64,000 nt of DNA from Streptomyces capitiformicae (GTDB taxonomy: Bacteria > Actinomycetota > Actinomycetes > Streptomycetales > Streptomycetaceae): the NCBI RefSeq assembly GCF_002214185.1, contig NZ_CP022161.1:7943486-8007485 (forward strand). Reading direction: 5' to 3'. A model generated the notes under the pieces. That model had not been told where the DNA came from, did no database searches, and saw nothing but the letters and a program-made list of their open reading frames with translations. The translations under genes were made by a program, and so were the position numbers. Shown here piece after piece: positions 43,388 to 51,367 of the stretch. Within the stretch, counting starts at the first letter, position 1. Every line of letters begins with the position of its first letter.

Positions 43388-43522
43388 GGGACTGACGGTG
43401 GGGCTGAGTCCGCGGTTGCCGCGAGTGGTGGGACAACTCATCATTCGATATCCCCTGTTGATGTTGTTCCTGCTGCACACTGCTCCCCGACACAGGTCCG
43501 TGAAGTGCCGTCTGGAGACGTC

Positions 43523-43744
43523 ATGCCGCAGCTCAACACCAGCAAAGTGAGCCGCTGGGACCAGCACGGGCGGGAGCACACCGTGCGGGTCCAGCGCTCG
43601 GGCGTGCAGCGCACGATCAGCTGCGACACGTGCGGCTGGCGCAAGGGCGCGCAGTTCCTGCCCTGGCTGAAGGCGGAGGAACACCTCGCCGAGGCCCACC
43701 AGGCGACGGTGGACCCGGCGGGGGGAGTAAGCCCGGCGAGTTAG
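43523..43744 (+). CDS. Small Cys-x2-Cys protein of unknown function
   Basis: 73 residues: MPQLNTSKVSRWDQHGREHT, then VRVQRSGVQRTISCDTCGWR and KGAQFLPWLKAEEHLAEAHQ. One CDTC pair followed by a helix with a late His (HLAEAH) could make a small zinc-binding unit resembling a half C2H2 finger. The ATG at 43523 is backed by GGAG 5 nt upstream, and the frame is open much further up but without support. I do not recognise a named family. It is convergent with the SRPBCC gene. Probably real, because of the ribosome site and the ordered Cys/His spacing. Confidence 0.65.
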   Translation: MPQLNTSKVSRWDQHGREHTVRVQRSGVQRTISCDTCGWRKGAQFLPWLKAEEHLAEAHQATVDPAGGVSPAS

Positions 43745-43781
43745 GACCGGCGGGTCGCGGCCCGTGTGGGTCGCGAGCGCG

Positions 43782-44177
43782 TCAGGCCGGTTCGTCGAGC
43801 GCCTCGGCGACCCGGTCCATCACCCACCGCCAGTGCGCCCGTTGCCGCTCACGCTCCTCGGCGCTCGCCATCCGTTCCTGGTGGAAGCGGAGTACGGCCC
43901 TGTCGCCGGCCGCGGCCGAGACGGCGACCTGGACGGTCGTAGCGCCGTAGGTGACGCGGATACGGTCGCCCGGGCGGTAACCGCGCACCTCACCGCCGAC
44001 ACCCGAGTCGGTGGTGTACGGGGCGCCGCGCTCGGGGGTGAGCCGGGCCCCGGCCCCGAGCCACAGTTCAAGGCCGCGCGGCCCGCTGATGAACTCCCAC
44101 ACGGCGGAGGGAGATCGGGGCAGCGTGCGGGAGACGCCGATCTTCCATCCGGCGTCCTTGGTGAGTCCGGCAGCCAT
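43782..44177 (-). CDS. SRPBCC (START-like) domain protein
   Basis: 131 residues of the Bet v1-like/AHSA1-like hydrophobic-pocket fold: KIGVSRTLPRSPSAVWEFIS, RGLELWLGAGARL, GGEVRGYRPGDRIRVTYG, TTVQVAVSAAAGDRAVLRFH, and the C-terminal helix HWRWVMDRVAEALDE. Such proteins bind small hydrophobic ligands or act as stress proteins. The ATG at 44177 has AGGTGG 5 nt upstream and is preferred over the GTG at 44186. The CGNR gene ends 12 bp upstream on the same strand, so both are probably one operon. Confidence 0.82.
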   Translation of the reverse strand: MAAGLTKDAGWKIGVSRTLPRSPSAVWEFISGPRGLELWLGAGARLTPERGAPYTTDSGVGGEVRGYRPGDRIRVTYGATTVQVAVSAAAGDRAVLRFHQERMASAEERERQRAHWRWVMDRVAEALDEPA

Positions 44178-44189
44178 GAGAACCACCTC

Positions 44190-44825
44190 TCAACTCGTAT
44201 GCCTGGTGGGCTCTTCCTCGGAGTGGCGCGCGCGGTGGGCGCGGACCTTGTTGCGGTTGCCGCAGTGCTCCATCGAGCACCAGCGGCGGCGGCCGGGCCG
44301 GGAGGTGTCGACGTAGAGGAGATAGCAGCGCTCGCCGGCGCACATCCGGATCCGTTCCGCGTACGGCCCGGTGAGCAGGTCGACGGCGTCGCGGGCCACG
44401 GTGGAGAGCAGTTGGGTCCCGGTGGCGGCCCCGGGGGCCCAGCCCCGGCTGCCGTCCGCCCGGAGGGCGGGGACGAGCGAGGGCCGGGCGGCGGCGTCGT
44501 TGATGGCCTGGCGGTCGGCGGAGTCCGCCGCGGCCACGTCCAGCTCGGGGAGCCCGCTGCCGTGGACGTGCGTGACGACCGTACGGGTCAGCGCGTCGCG
44601 CAGCCGGCGGGCGTACGTGACGTCGTCGTCCGTGAACTCGAGTGACGCGGGGGTGGGGGTGAGCCGGCACTCCTCGACCCAGCGGACCAGGTCAGCGGGG
44701 GTGTGCAGCACCTCGAAGCGAGCCAGGGCACCGGGACCGCCGGTGACGAGCAGTTCCAGGCAGAGTGCGCCCGGGTCGAACCGGAAGACGTTGCCGGAGT
44801 AGGACCGCAGCTGGATGCCCGACAC
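44190..44825 (-). CDS. CGNR zinc-finger transcriptional regulator
   Basis: 211 residues. The N-terminal ABATE-like ligand domain (FRFDPGALCLELLVTGGPGA, LVRWVEECRLTP, ALTRTVVTHVHG) is followed by the C-terminal CGNR zinc finger: RMCAGERCYLLYVDTSRPGR, then RRWCSMEHCGNRNKVRAHRA with the four Cys. These are putative stress-related DNA-binding regulators. The frame is open to 45314, but the divergent VOC gene occupies that region. I place the start at the GTG at 44825 (AGGGGG 8 nt upstream); the GTG at 44834 is possible. It leads the SRPBCC gene and is divergent from the VOC gene across a palindrome it may bind. Confidence 0.83.
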   Translation of the reverse strand: MSGIQLRSYSGNVFRFDPGALCLELLVTGGPGALARFEVLHTPADLVRWVEECRLTPTPASLEFTDDDVTYARRLRDALTRTVVTHVHGSGLPELDVAAADSADRQAINDAAARPSLVPALRADGSRGWAPGAATGTQLLSTVARDAVDLLTGPYAERIRMCAGERCYLLYVDTSRPGRRRWCSMEHCGNRNKVRAHRARHSEEEPTRHTS

Positions 44826-44870
44826 TCCCGACACCCCCTTCGCAGCCGATGCCCTGGACGAAGAACCCGT

Positions 44871-44891
44871 GTAACCAATATAACCGGTTAC
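44871..44891. promoter_or_regulatory. Palindromic operator abutting the VOC start codon
   Basis: GTAACC (44871-44876), 9 bp, GGTTAC (44886-44891). The VOC ATG follows at 44892. TATAAC inside it (44879-44884) is a fair -10 box 7 nt before the ATG, so the VOC message may be leaderless and a protein bound here would block it. The divergent CGNR regulator is the obvious candidate. Confidence 0.6.
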
Positions 44892-45362
44892 ATGACTGCA
44901 GCAGCGCTGAACTGGAAACTGGTCATCGACACCCAGGACGCCCAGCCCCTGGCCGACTTCTGGGCCGCGGCCCTCGGCTACGAGGTGGAAAACCCCGGCG
45001 AGCTGATCGCCCACCTCCTCACCACCGGCGCCCTCCCGGAAGCCGCCGTCACCGAACACAACGGCCACCGCGTCTTCCGCGGCTACGCCGCCGTCCGCCA
45101 CCCCGACGACCCGTACGACCCCTTCACCGGCATCGGCCAGGGCCGCCGCCTCCTCTTCCAGGACGTCCCCGAGCCCAAGACGGTCAAGAACCGCCTCCAC
45201 ATCGACATCCACGCCGAAGAAGCCGAAGAGGGCGGCCGCGACGCCCTGGTCGCCCGCCTGGAAACCCTGGGCGCCACCCGAGTCGAGGAATTCGACAAGG
45301 GCCCGGCGGGGCACTGGTGGCTCATGAGGGACCCGGAGGGCAACGAGTTCTGCGTGGCATAG
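44892..45362 (+). CDS. VOC superfamily (glyoxalase-like) protein
   Basis: 156 residues. The vicinal-oxygen-chelate fold is seen in LNWKLVIDTQDAQPLADFWA and AALGYEVENPGELI, then RRLLFQDVPEPKTVKNRLHI with DIHAEE, LETLGATRVEEFDKGPAGHW and WLMRDPEGNEFCVA. The final motif with Glu and the HIDIH segment hold the usual metal ligands. This subgroup is a common glyoxalase-like domain in actinobacteria without an assigned reaction. It starts at the ATG at 44892, directly behind a palindrome and a TATAAC box and without a ribosome site. It is paired head-to-head with the CGNR regulator. Confidence 0.85.
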   Translation: MTAAALNWKLVIDTQDAQPLADFWAAALGYEVENPGELIAHLLTTGALPEAAVTEHNGHRVFRGYAAVRHPDDPYDPFTGIGQGRRLLFQDVPEPKTVKNRLHIDIHAEEAEEGGRDALVARLETLGATRVEEFDKGPAGHWWLMRDPEGNEFCVA

Positions 45363-45510
45363 GCCGCGGCCTGCTTCTCACCGCAGGGGTCCGAACCGGT
45401 GCGAGAAGGGGGTGAGACATGGCAATAACATCTCCGGTCCCGAGCTGGCTGTCGGGGCCTGTACGTCTGTCAGCCCGAACAGCCGGACGCACACCCATGT
45501 CGCTGACCCC

Positions 45511-46113
45511 TCAGGCCCGCAGCCCCCGCACCACCAGGTCCACCACCGCCGTGAACTGGTCCTCGATGTCCGGCTGTTGCCAGACGGGAGCGTAGGCGGG
45601 GTCGTGGAAGCGGGCGGTGGCGTGGAAGACGGCTCGGGCGGTGGTGTCGACGGTGGCGAGGGTCACGCCGGTGAAGTCGGCCTCGCGAATCCCCCGTTCG
45701 AGGATGTACACGAGCTGACCCACGAGGTCGGCGATGTGTTCCTCGACGACCGCGCTGGTCTCACCGAGGAGCACCTGGTACGTCGCGAACAGCTCGGGGT
45801 CGTCGCCGGCCTTGTGCCGCTTGGCGGTGAACAACGCCCCCAGCCAGTGCCGCAGCAGTTGCGGAGGCGTCTCGCTCCGAACCCTGGTGATGTCGTGGAG
45901 CATCTGCGTCGTACGGTCCAGCCATCGCTTGGTGACCGCCTCCCGCAGGGCCGCCTTCGTACGGAAGTGGCGGTAGACGCTCCCATGGCTGACACCGAGC
46001 GCGCGGGCCACGTCCACCACGGTGGCCTTGGCGGGACCGTGGCGGCGCAGCACCTCCTCGGTGGCCACGAGGATGCGCTCGGCGGTCAGGGGCTCTGTGG
46101 TGGACGGTGCCAT
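45511..46113 (-). CDS. TetR-family transcriptional regulator
   Basis: 200 residues. The N-terminal TetR helix-turn-helix occupies residues ~10-55 (AERILVATEEVLRRHGPAKA, VVDVARALGVSHGSVYRHFR, TKAALREAVTKRWL), followed by an all-helical ligand domain with a TetR_C-like pattern (MLHDITRVRSETPPQLLRHW and later). The ATG at 46113 lacks a ribosome site. It lies 26 bp downstream of the aldo-keto reductase on the same strand, so the pair is probably cotranscribed and the regulator may control the reductase, perhaps through the long palindrome at 47166-47203. The gap 45363-45510 shows only a weak hairpin. Confidence 0.86.
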   Translation of the reverse strand: MAPSTTEPLTAERILVATEEVLRRHGPAKATVVDVARALGVSHGSVYRHFRTKAALREAVTKRWLDRTTQMLHDITRVRSETPPQLLRHWLGALFTAKRHKAGDDPELFATYQVLLGETSAVVEEHIADLVGQLVYILERGIREADFTGVTLATVDTTARAVFHATARFHDPAYAPVWQQPDIEDQFTAVVDLVVRGLRA

Positions 46114-46139
46114 GAGGGGAACCGTACCGGGAGAAAGGA

Positions 46140-47150
46140 TCAGCGTTCGCTGTCGAGGTGTGCCATCTGGGCCGCCGGGTAGCGGTCGCCCGCCGCCGCG
46201 TCGGCCGGGACGGCCTCCTCGATCGCCGCCAGGTCGGCCGCGTCCAGGGTCACCTCCAGCGCGCCCAGCGCCTCCGCCAGGCGGTCCCGGCTGCGGGCGC
46301 CCACGAGCGGCACGATGTCCTCGCCACGGGCCAGCACCCAGGCGATCGCGATCTGCGCGACCGTCGCCCCCTTCTGCTCGGCGATCTTCCGCAACTGTTC
46401 GACCAGGCCGAGGTTGTGCCGGAGGTTCTCCCCCTGGAAGCGCGGCGAGAACGCCCGGAAGTCGCCCGCCCCCAGTTGCCGGTCGCTGGTGAAGTGGCCG
46501 GAGATCAGGCCGCGGGAGAGGACTCCGTACGCCGTGATGCCGATGCCCAGCTCGCGGGTGACCGGCAGGATCTCGGCCTCGATGCCGCGCGAGATGAGGG
46601 AGTACTCGATCTGGAGGTCCACGATCGGGGCCGTGGCCGCCGCCCGGCGGATCGTCTCCGCGCCGACCTCGCTCAGGCCGATGTGCCGTACGTAGCCCTG
46701 CTCCACCAGCTCCGCGATCGCGCCGACCGTCTCCTCGATCGGTATGTCGGGGTCGACCCGCGCGATCCGGTAGACGTCGATGTGATCCACGCCGAGGCGC
46801 TGGAGCGAGTACGCGACGAAGTTCTTCACCGCCGCTGGGCGGCCGTCGTAGCCGAGCCAGCTCCCGTCCGCGCCACGCAGCGCCCCGAACTTGACGCTGG
46901 TCAGCGCCTGCTCCCGACGCGCGGCGGGCGCGGCACGCAGGGCCTCGCCGATCAGCAGTTCGTTGTGGCCCATGCCGTAGAAGTCGCCCGTGTCGAGCAG
47001 GGTGACGCCGGATTCGAGTGCCGCGTGGATCGTGGCGATGGACTCGGCCCGGTCGGCTTCGCCGTACAGCGCGGACATGCCCATGCAGCCGAGGCCGAGC
47101 GTCGAGACCTGGGGGCCGGTGGTTCCGAGGGTTCGGGTTCGCATCGTCAT
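46140..47150 (-). CDS. Aldo-keto reductase
   Basis: 336-residue NADPH-dependent TIM-barrel reductase of the AKR13/YakC-like type. Readable parts are LGTTGPQVSTLGLGCMGMSA, the catalytic Asp in TLLDTGDFYGMGHNELLIGE, where the Tyr lies in FYG, and the Lys in LTSVKFGALRG. The usual His is not evident: the corresponding stretch reads DVYRIARVDPDIPIEETVGA where most members have Y-x-H-R. IVPLVGARSRDRLAEALGAL follows near the C-terminus for cofactor binding. Starts possible are GTG 47159, ATG 47150 and ATG 47144, none with a strong ribosome site. A large palindrome sits just upstream. Confidence 0.87.
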   Translation of the reverse strand: MTMRTRTLGTTGPQVSTLGLGCMGMSALYGEADRAESIATIHAALESGVTLLDTGDFYGMGHNELLIGEALRAAPAARREQALTSVKFGALRGADGSWLGYDGRPAAVKNFVAYSLQRLGVDHIDVYRIARVDPDIPIEETVGAIAELVEQGYVRHIGLSEVGAETIRRAAATAPIVDLQIEYSLISRGIEAEILPVTRELGIGITAYGVLSRGLISGHFTSDRQLGAGDFRAFSPRFQGENLRHNLGLVEQLRKIAEQKGATVAQIAIAWVLARGEDIVPLVGARSRDRLAEALGALEVTLDAADLAAIEEAVPADAAAGDRYPAAQMAHLDSER

Positions 47151-47165
47151 GCGTTCCACGATGGC

Positions 47166-47203
47166 ATGACAGATGACAGATTTCAATATCTGTCATCTGT
47201 CAT
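47166..47203. promoter_or_regulatory. Long perfect palindrome, 16-bp arms
   Basis: Left arm ATGACAGATGACAGAT (47166-47181), 6-bp centre TTCAAT, right arm ATCTGTCATCTGTCAT (47188-47203). Each arm contains the unit ATGACAG twice, so two dimers could bind. It is directly upstream of the aldo-keto reductase start. The likely function is an operator, perhaps for the linked TetR protein. Confidence 0.75.
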
Positions 47204-47214
47204 TCGTCATCGCC

Positions 47215-47284
47215 CAGCTCTTACCTGTCAGCTCTCACCTGTCAGCGCTCGTCTGTCAGCTCTTACCTCTCAGCTCTCATCCCT
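47215..47284. repeat. Five 14-bp tandem repeats
   Basis: Units of the type CAGCTCTTACCTGT start at 47215, 47229, 47243, 47257 and 47271, with small variations. The last ones run into the final codons of the DUF4394 gene (stop at 47277). They lie beside the palindrome upstream of the aldo-keto reductase. Confidence 0.88.
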
Positions 47285-48239
47285 GTCGCAACGGAATCGC
47301 CAGATCCACCACCTGCCGCCCCTTCGCGAAGCTCCCCGTCACGCTCGCCTTCCCCGTCAGCAGGTTGACGCTGAACACCCGCGAGCCGGTGACCGCGTAC
47401 CCGGCGTTCGTCCCGCTCCGGCTGGAGCTGTAGATGTCGAAGCCGGAGTTGAGCGGCGCGTTGGCGCCCAGCTTCCCCGTGGGGGCCAGGTTGCCCGCGT
47501 TGGCCGGGGACTGGATCGATATCTGGTCCTGGGCGGTGTCGAGGTCGAAGAGGGTGGTCGCCGTCGTGGCGTCGAGGTCGTTGTTGGTGTACGCCGCGCC
47601 GGTGACGCCCTGGGCGCTGGTGCCGGTGGTGGCGGGCGGGACCGGCGGGTTGGTGAGGGTGCCGTCGACGGCCGTTGTGCCGGCGGCCGGGGCGCCCTGG
47701 GGGTCGTCGAGGTTGTGGCGGAGGTTCTGGCCGATGTCGCTGATCACCCGGAGCCGGTTGGCCGCGGGGTTGAAGTCGACGCCGTACGACGTGCCCCGGA
47801 GGGCGACCGTGAGCTGGGAGACCTTGGTGGCCTTGGCTCCCACCTCGCGGAGGGTGTAGATGCCGCCCTTGTCGCCGACGCCGTAGAGCTTGTTGTTCTG
47901 GACGCGGTAGTCAATGCCGACGAGCTTGGTGTCGCCTTTGAGGCCTGCGACCCTGCCGAGCGGGACCGCGGCGCCGGGCTTGTCGACGCGGAAGGCGACG
48001 AGCCGCTGGTCGGCGGTGAGGCCGATGGCCTTCAGACCGGTCGGGGCGGCCGCGCCACCGACACCGCCCTTGGCCTCGATGCCCGAGGAGCCCTCGGCGC
48101 CTGACCCCGCCGTCCCCTCCTGCGGCTGCGAGGAGCCCGCCGACGCCGTTGATCCGCCCAGCGCGCCCGATCCGACCACGCCGACCGTTCCGATCGCCAC
48201 CGCCATGGTGAGTACGCCGATGACTGCTTGCTTGCGCAT
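47277..48239 (-). CDS. Secreted DUF4394 domain protein
   Basis: 320 residues. The Sec signal peptide is MRKQAVIGVLTMAVAIGTVG followed by VVGSGALG. A Gly/Ser-rich linker leads to a beta-propeller-like DUF4394 domain: LKAIGLTADQRLVAFRVDKP, KLVGIDYRVQNNKLYGVGDK, VDFNPAANRLRVISDIGQNL, and later GAAYTNNDLDATTATTLFDL and AGYAVTGSRVFSVNLLTGKA. The repeated pattern resembles lipoprotein-like propellers of unknown role. A GGGG ribosome site precedes the ATG at 48239. It is divergent from the phosphodiesterase gene across a 229-bp region with two AT-rich palindromes. Confidence 0.82.
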   Translation of the reverse strand: MRKQAVIGVLTMAVAIGTVGVVGSGALGGSTASAGSSQPQEGTAGSGAEGSSGIEAKGGVGGAAAPTGLKAIGLTADQRLVAFRVDKPGAAVPLGRVAGLKGDTKLVGIDYRVQNNKLYGVGDKGGIYTLREVGAKATKVSQLTVALRGTSYGVDFNPAANRLRVISDIGQNLRHNLDDPQGAPAAGTTAVDGTLTNPPVPPATTGTSAQGVTGAAYTNNDLDATTATTLFDLDTAQDQISIQSPANAGNLAPTGKLGANAPLNSGFDIYSSSRSGTNAGYAVTGSRVFSVNLLTGKASVTGSFAKGRQVVDLAIPLRQG

Positions 48240-48331
48240 GAACGCCCCCGTTGAAGATGCGCGGCCCGCCCTCTGCGGGCCGTATGTCTTCTCGTTCGGA
48301 GCGGTGGGTCGGGGCGGATTGGTGCCCCGTG

Positions 48332-48363
48332 TGGAAATTTTTCCCGGCGTTCCGGAAATTTTC
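48332..48363. promoter_or_regulatory. Paired AT-rich palindromes in a divergent promoter region
   Basis: GGAAATTTTTCC (48332-48343) and GGAAATTTTCC (48353-48363) are two near-identical sites 21 bp apart, about two helical turns. They stand out in GC-rich DNA between the DUF4394 and phosphodiesterase genes. Regulator unknown. Confidence 0.55.
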
Positions 48364-48468
48364 CCTCACGCTCCGTTGGACACTGATCACACCCTCTCGG
48401 AGAATTTGTGTTGTCGGCGCACAGTCATCCCCGCCCAGTCACCTCCGCGCCGCCGAAGAGGAGGCGCC

Positions 48469-49605
48469 ATGACCGTCCGTATCGCCACCTTCAACGCCGA
48501 GAACCTCTTCCGGCGCCCCAGGGCCTTCGGGCTCGACGACGAAGAGCTGAGCAGGAGGATCCTGGAGGACTTCGCCACCCTGGTCTCCCTCCTCGACCGC
48601 GATCCCTACACGGCCGCGGACAAGCGGAAGATCGCCGCACTGCTGGAGGAGCACGCCTACAACAGCACCCGGACCCGCCCTCGCGCGATCCTCGTCAACG
48701 AGCCCCGCGGCGGCGCCAAGCTCCACACGACGAGCAAGGACGAGAGCGGCCGGACCGTCGTCAAGGTCATCGCGGGCGGCCGTTCCTCGTGGGCCGGCTG
48801 GGCCGAACTCGTCCGGGACGACCTCAACCGGCCCGCCGTGGAGAACACCGCGCGGGTGATCGCCGAGGTCGACGCCGACATACTGCTCACGGTGGAGGTG
48901 GAGGACCGTCTCACGCTGGACCGCTTCAACACCCAGGTCCTCAACACGGAGATACTGGGCACCGCGTCGGGCGCCCGACCGTACCCGTACAACCTGCTGA
49001 TCGACGGCAACGACAGCCGCGGCATCGATGTGGGCATCCTCAGCCGCTTCCCCATACGGTCCGTGCGCTCGCACATATTCGACGGGACCGAGAAGGGCGG
49101 CGAGCCGGTCTTCAGCCGGGACTGCCCCGAGTTCGAGATAGAGCTGCCGGGCGGCGACTCGCTGTGGATACTCGGCAACCACTTCAAGAGCCAGGGCTTC
49201 GGCTCGGCCAAGCAGAACGACGAGAAGCGCCTGAACCAGGCCAGGCAGGTCAGGAAGATCTACCGGGAAGCACTCCGCCGCTCGCCCCACGTCGTGGTCG
49301 CCGGAGACCTCAACGACTCCCTCGACAGCCCACCCATCATGGCCCTGCGCCGCGCCGGCCTACGCGAAGCCATGACCCACAAGAGCTACCAGGGCACCCC
49401 GGGCACCCACGGCACAGGCAACCTCCCCGACCAGAAGCTCGACTACCTCATGTTCTCCCCGACCCTGTGGCCCAAGGTCCAGAATGTGAACGTCGAACGC
49501 CGCGGAGGCTGGGCCCCCAACACCTTCGACTCCTTCGAAACGGTGACATCGAAGATCACCAGGGCATCGGACCACGCGGCCCTGTTCGCCGACCTGGACC
49601 TGTAA
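48469..49605 (+). CDS. Endonuclease/exonuclease/phosphatase family protein
   Basis: 378 residues of the DNase I-like metallo-phosphodiesterase fold. Motifs: IATFNAENLFRRP at the N-terminus (Asn), DILLTVEVEDRLTLDRFNT with the Glu region, IDVGILSRFPIRSVRSHIFD, LWILGNHFKSQGFG (His/Asn), VVVAGDLNDSLDSPPIMALR (Asp-x-Asn), and TRASDHAALFADLDL with the catalytic Asp-His at the C-terminus. The active-site set is complete. No signal peptide. The ATG at 48469 has GAGGAGG 4 nt upstream; the open frame upstream is unrelated. The substrate could be DNA, a phospholipid head group or an inositol phosphate; sequence alone does not say. Confidence 0.87.
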   Translation: MTVRIATFNAENLFRRPRAFGLDDEELSRRILEDFATLVSLLDRDPYTAADKRKIAALLEEHAYNSTRTRPRAILVNEPRGGAKLHTTSKDESGRTVVKVIAGGRSSWAGWAELVRDDLNRPAVENTARVIAEVDADILLTVEVEDRLTLDRFNTQVLNTEILGTASGARPYPYNLLIDGNDSRGIDVGILSRFPIRSVRSHIFDGTEKGGEPVFSRDCPEFEIELPGGDSLWILGNHFKSQGFGSAKQNDEKRLNQARQVRKIYREALRRSPHVVVAGDLNDSLDSPPIMALRRAGLREAMTHKSYQGTPGTHGTGNLPDQKLDYLMFSPTLWPKVQNVNVERRGGWAPNTFDSFETVTSKITRASDHAALFADLDL

Positions 49606-49616
49606 ACGCCGAGTTC

Positions 49617-49735
49617 CCCGCGCCCATAAGGGGCGCGGGGCTCTCTCGATTTGCGGCTCCGCCGCGATGGGGGTCGCCCCGGTCGAGCGAAGCCGAGACT
49701 GGGGGAGCGACCAGCCACGAAGAACCCGCAGCCGG
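49617..49735. repeat. Dispersed REP-like intergenic repeat, copy 5 (long form, inverted)
   Basis: This copy runs in the opposite direction: GGGGCGCGGGGCT, TGCGGCTCCGCCGCGATGGG, then GGTCGAGCGAAGCCGAGACT and GGGGGAGCGACCAGCCAC. It contains the same inner hairpin segment as copy 2. It lies between the convergent phosphodiesterase and glyS genes. Confidence 0.8.
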
Positions 49736-49778
49736 CCAGTCACACAAGCCAGGCAGACGCGAACCCGCCCAAGAACAC

Positions 49779-51161
49779 TTACGCGCCGACCAGCCGCCCA
49801 GCGAGGTACGACTCGATCTGGTCCAAAGAAACCCGCTCCTGCTTCATCGAGTCCCGCTCACGAACCGTCACCGCGTTGTCGTCCAGCGTGTCGAAGTCCA
49901 CGGTCACGCAGTACGGCGTACCGATCTCGTCCTGGCGGCGGTAACGGCGCCCGATGGCGCCCGCGTCGTCGAACTCGATGTTCCAGTGCTGGCGCAGCGC
50001 CTGGGCGAGCCCCTTCGCCTTCGGGGACAGCTCGGCGTTGCGGGACAGCGGCAGCACGGCCACCTTCACCGGGGCGAGGCGGTGGTCGAGGCGCAGCACC
50101 GTCCGCTTCTCCAGCTTGCCCTTGGCGTTGGGGGCCTCGTCCTCGGTGTACGCGTCGAGGAGGAACGCCAGCATGGTGCGGCCGACACCGGCGGCGGGCT
50201 CGATGACGTACGGGGTGTAACGGTCGCCGGCCTCCTGGTCGAAGTAGAAGAGGTCCTGGCCGGAGGCCTTGGAGTGCGCGGTGAGGTCGTAGTCGGTGCG
50301 GTTGGCGACGCCCTCAAGCTCGCCCCACTCGCTGCCGCCGAACTGGAAGCGGTACTCGATGTCGGCGGTGCGCTTGGAGTAGTGGGAGAGCTTCTCCTGC
50401 GGGTGCTCGTACCAGCGCATGTTCTCGGCGCGCAGACCCAGGCCGGTGTACCAGTTCCACCGCTCCTGCATCCAGTACTCCTGCCACTTCTCGTCCTCGC
50501 CCGGCTTGACGAAGAACTCCATCTCCATCTGCTCGAACTCGCGGGTGCGGAAGATGAAGTTGCCGGGCGTGATCTCGTTGCGGAAGGACTTGCCCATCTG
50601 GGCGATGCCGAACGGGGGCTTCTTGCGCGAGGCGGTCTGCACCTGGGCGAAGTTGGTGAAGATGCCCTGGGCGGTCTCGGGGCGCAGGTAGGCGACGGAG
50701 CCGGTGTCCTGGGTGGGGCCGAGGTGGGTGGAGAGCAGACCGGAGAACTGCTTGGGCTCGGTGAACTGGCCCTTGTTGCCGCAGTTGGGGCAGTTGATGT
50801 CGGCGAGGCCGTTCGCCGGGGCGTGCCCCTTCTTCTCCTCGTACGCCTCCTCCAGGTGGTCCGCGCGGTAGCGCTTGTGGCAGGAGGTGCACTCGGTGAG
50901 CGGGTCGGAGAAGGTGGCGACGTGGCCGGAAGCGACCCAGACCTCGGAGGCCAGGATGACGGACGAGTCGATACCGACGACGTCCTCGCGCGACGTCACC
51001 ATGTAGCGCCACCACTGGCGCTTGATGTTCTCCTTGAGCTCGACACCCAGCGGTCCGTAGTCCCAGGCGGCACGCTGACCGCCGTAGATCTCGCTGCACG
51101 GGAATACGAAGCCACGGCGCTTGCTCAGGCTGACGATGGTGTCGATCTTGTCGGCGGCCAC
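49779..51161 (-). CDS. glyS: Glycyl-tRNA synthetase (alpha2 type)
   Basis: 460-residue class II synthetase charging tRNA-Gly. Features: N-terminal [40 protein letters not shown] (motif 1 region), a CxxC pair near 80 ([16 protein letters not shown]) and another in [16 protein letters not shown], motif 2 in [20 protein letters not shown], and motif 3 in [20 protein letters not shown]. The C-terminal anticodon-binding domain includes [20 protein letters not shown]. The start is the GTG at 51161 (VAADKID), with GAGAG 5 nt upstream; an in-frame extension to 51224 is unlikely. It is divergent from znuA. Confidence 0.95.
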   Translation of the reverse strand: MAADKIDTIVSLSKRRGFVFPCSEIYGGQRAAWDYGPLGVELKENIKRQWWRYMVTSREDVVGIDSSVILASEVWVASGHVATFSDPLTECTSCHKRYRADHLEEAYEEKKGHAPANGLADINCPNCGNKGQFTEPKQFSGLLSTHLGPTQDTGSVAYLRPETAQGIFTNFAQVQTASRKKPPFGIAQMGKSFRNEITPGNFIFRTREFEQMEMEFFVKPGEDEKWQEYWMQERWNWYTGLGLRAENMRWYEHPQEKLSHYSKRTADIEYRFQFGGSEWGELEGVANRTDYDLTAHSKASGQDLFYFDQEAGDRYTPYVIEPAAGVGRTMLAFLLDAYTEDEAPNAKGKLEKRTVLRLDHRLAPVKVAVLPLSRNAELSPKAKGLAQALRQHWNIEFDDAGAIGRRYRRQDEIGTPYCVTVDFDTLDDNAVTVRERDSMKQERVSLDQIESYLAGRLVGA

Positions 51162-51329
51162 GGTGCTCTCTTCATTACGACGACGGGCGACGAAGCGATG
51201 CGCTCCTGGAGGAAGCGGATGCACTTCAGAGCGAATGCTTCAGGTTACCGGCGGGGGCTCCCCTCCAATCAAATCGGTTCCGGTCCCAGATCGGACAAAG
51301 GCCTTACCCAGGGCTTACCACCAGCCTTG

Positions 51330-51367
51330 TTGACAATCGTTTCCAGACAAGATGAAAATGACTGTCA
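51330..51367 (+). promoter_or_regulatory. znuA promoter with Zur box
   Basis: TTGACA at 51330-51335 is a consensus -35. The Zur-like 15-mer TGAAAATGACTGTCA covers 51353-51367, where the -10 should be; it matches the TGAAAATGATTTTCA-type actinobacterial Zur site at 13 of 15 positions. Zinc-loaded Zur would block initiation. The box ends at the chosen start codon. Confidence 0.75.

Noticed and set aside
45418..45540. Small plus-strand frame starting ATGGCAATAACATCTCCGG with an AGGGGG-like site before it
   Set aside because: It runs antisense into the TetR gene, has no family resemblance, and codon use after the first 30 residues is that of a shadow.
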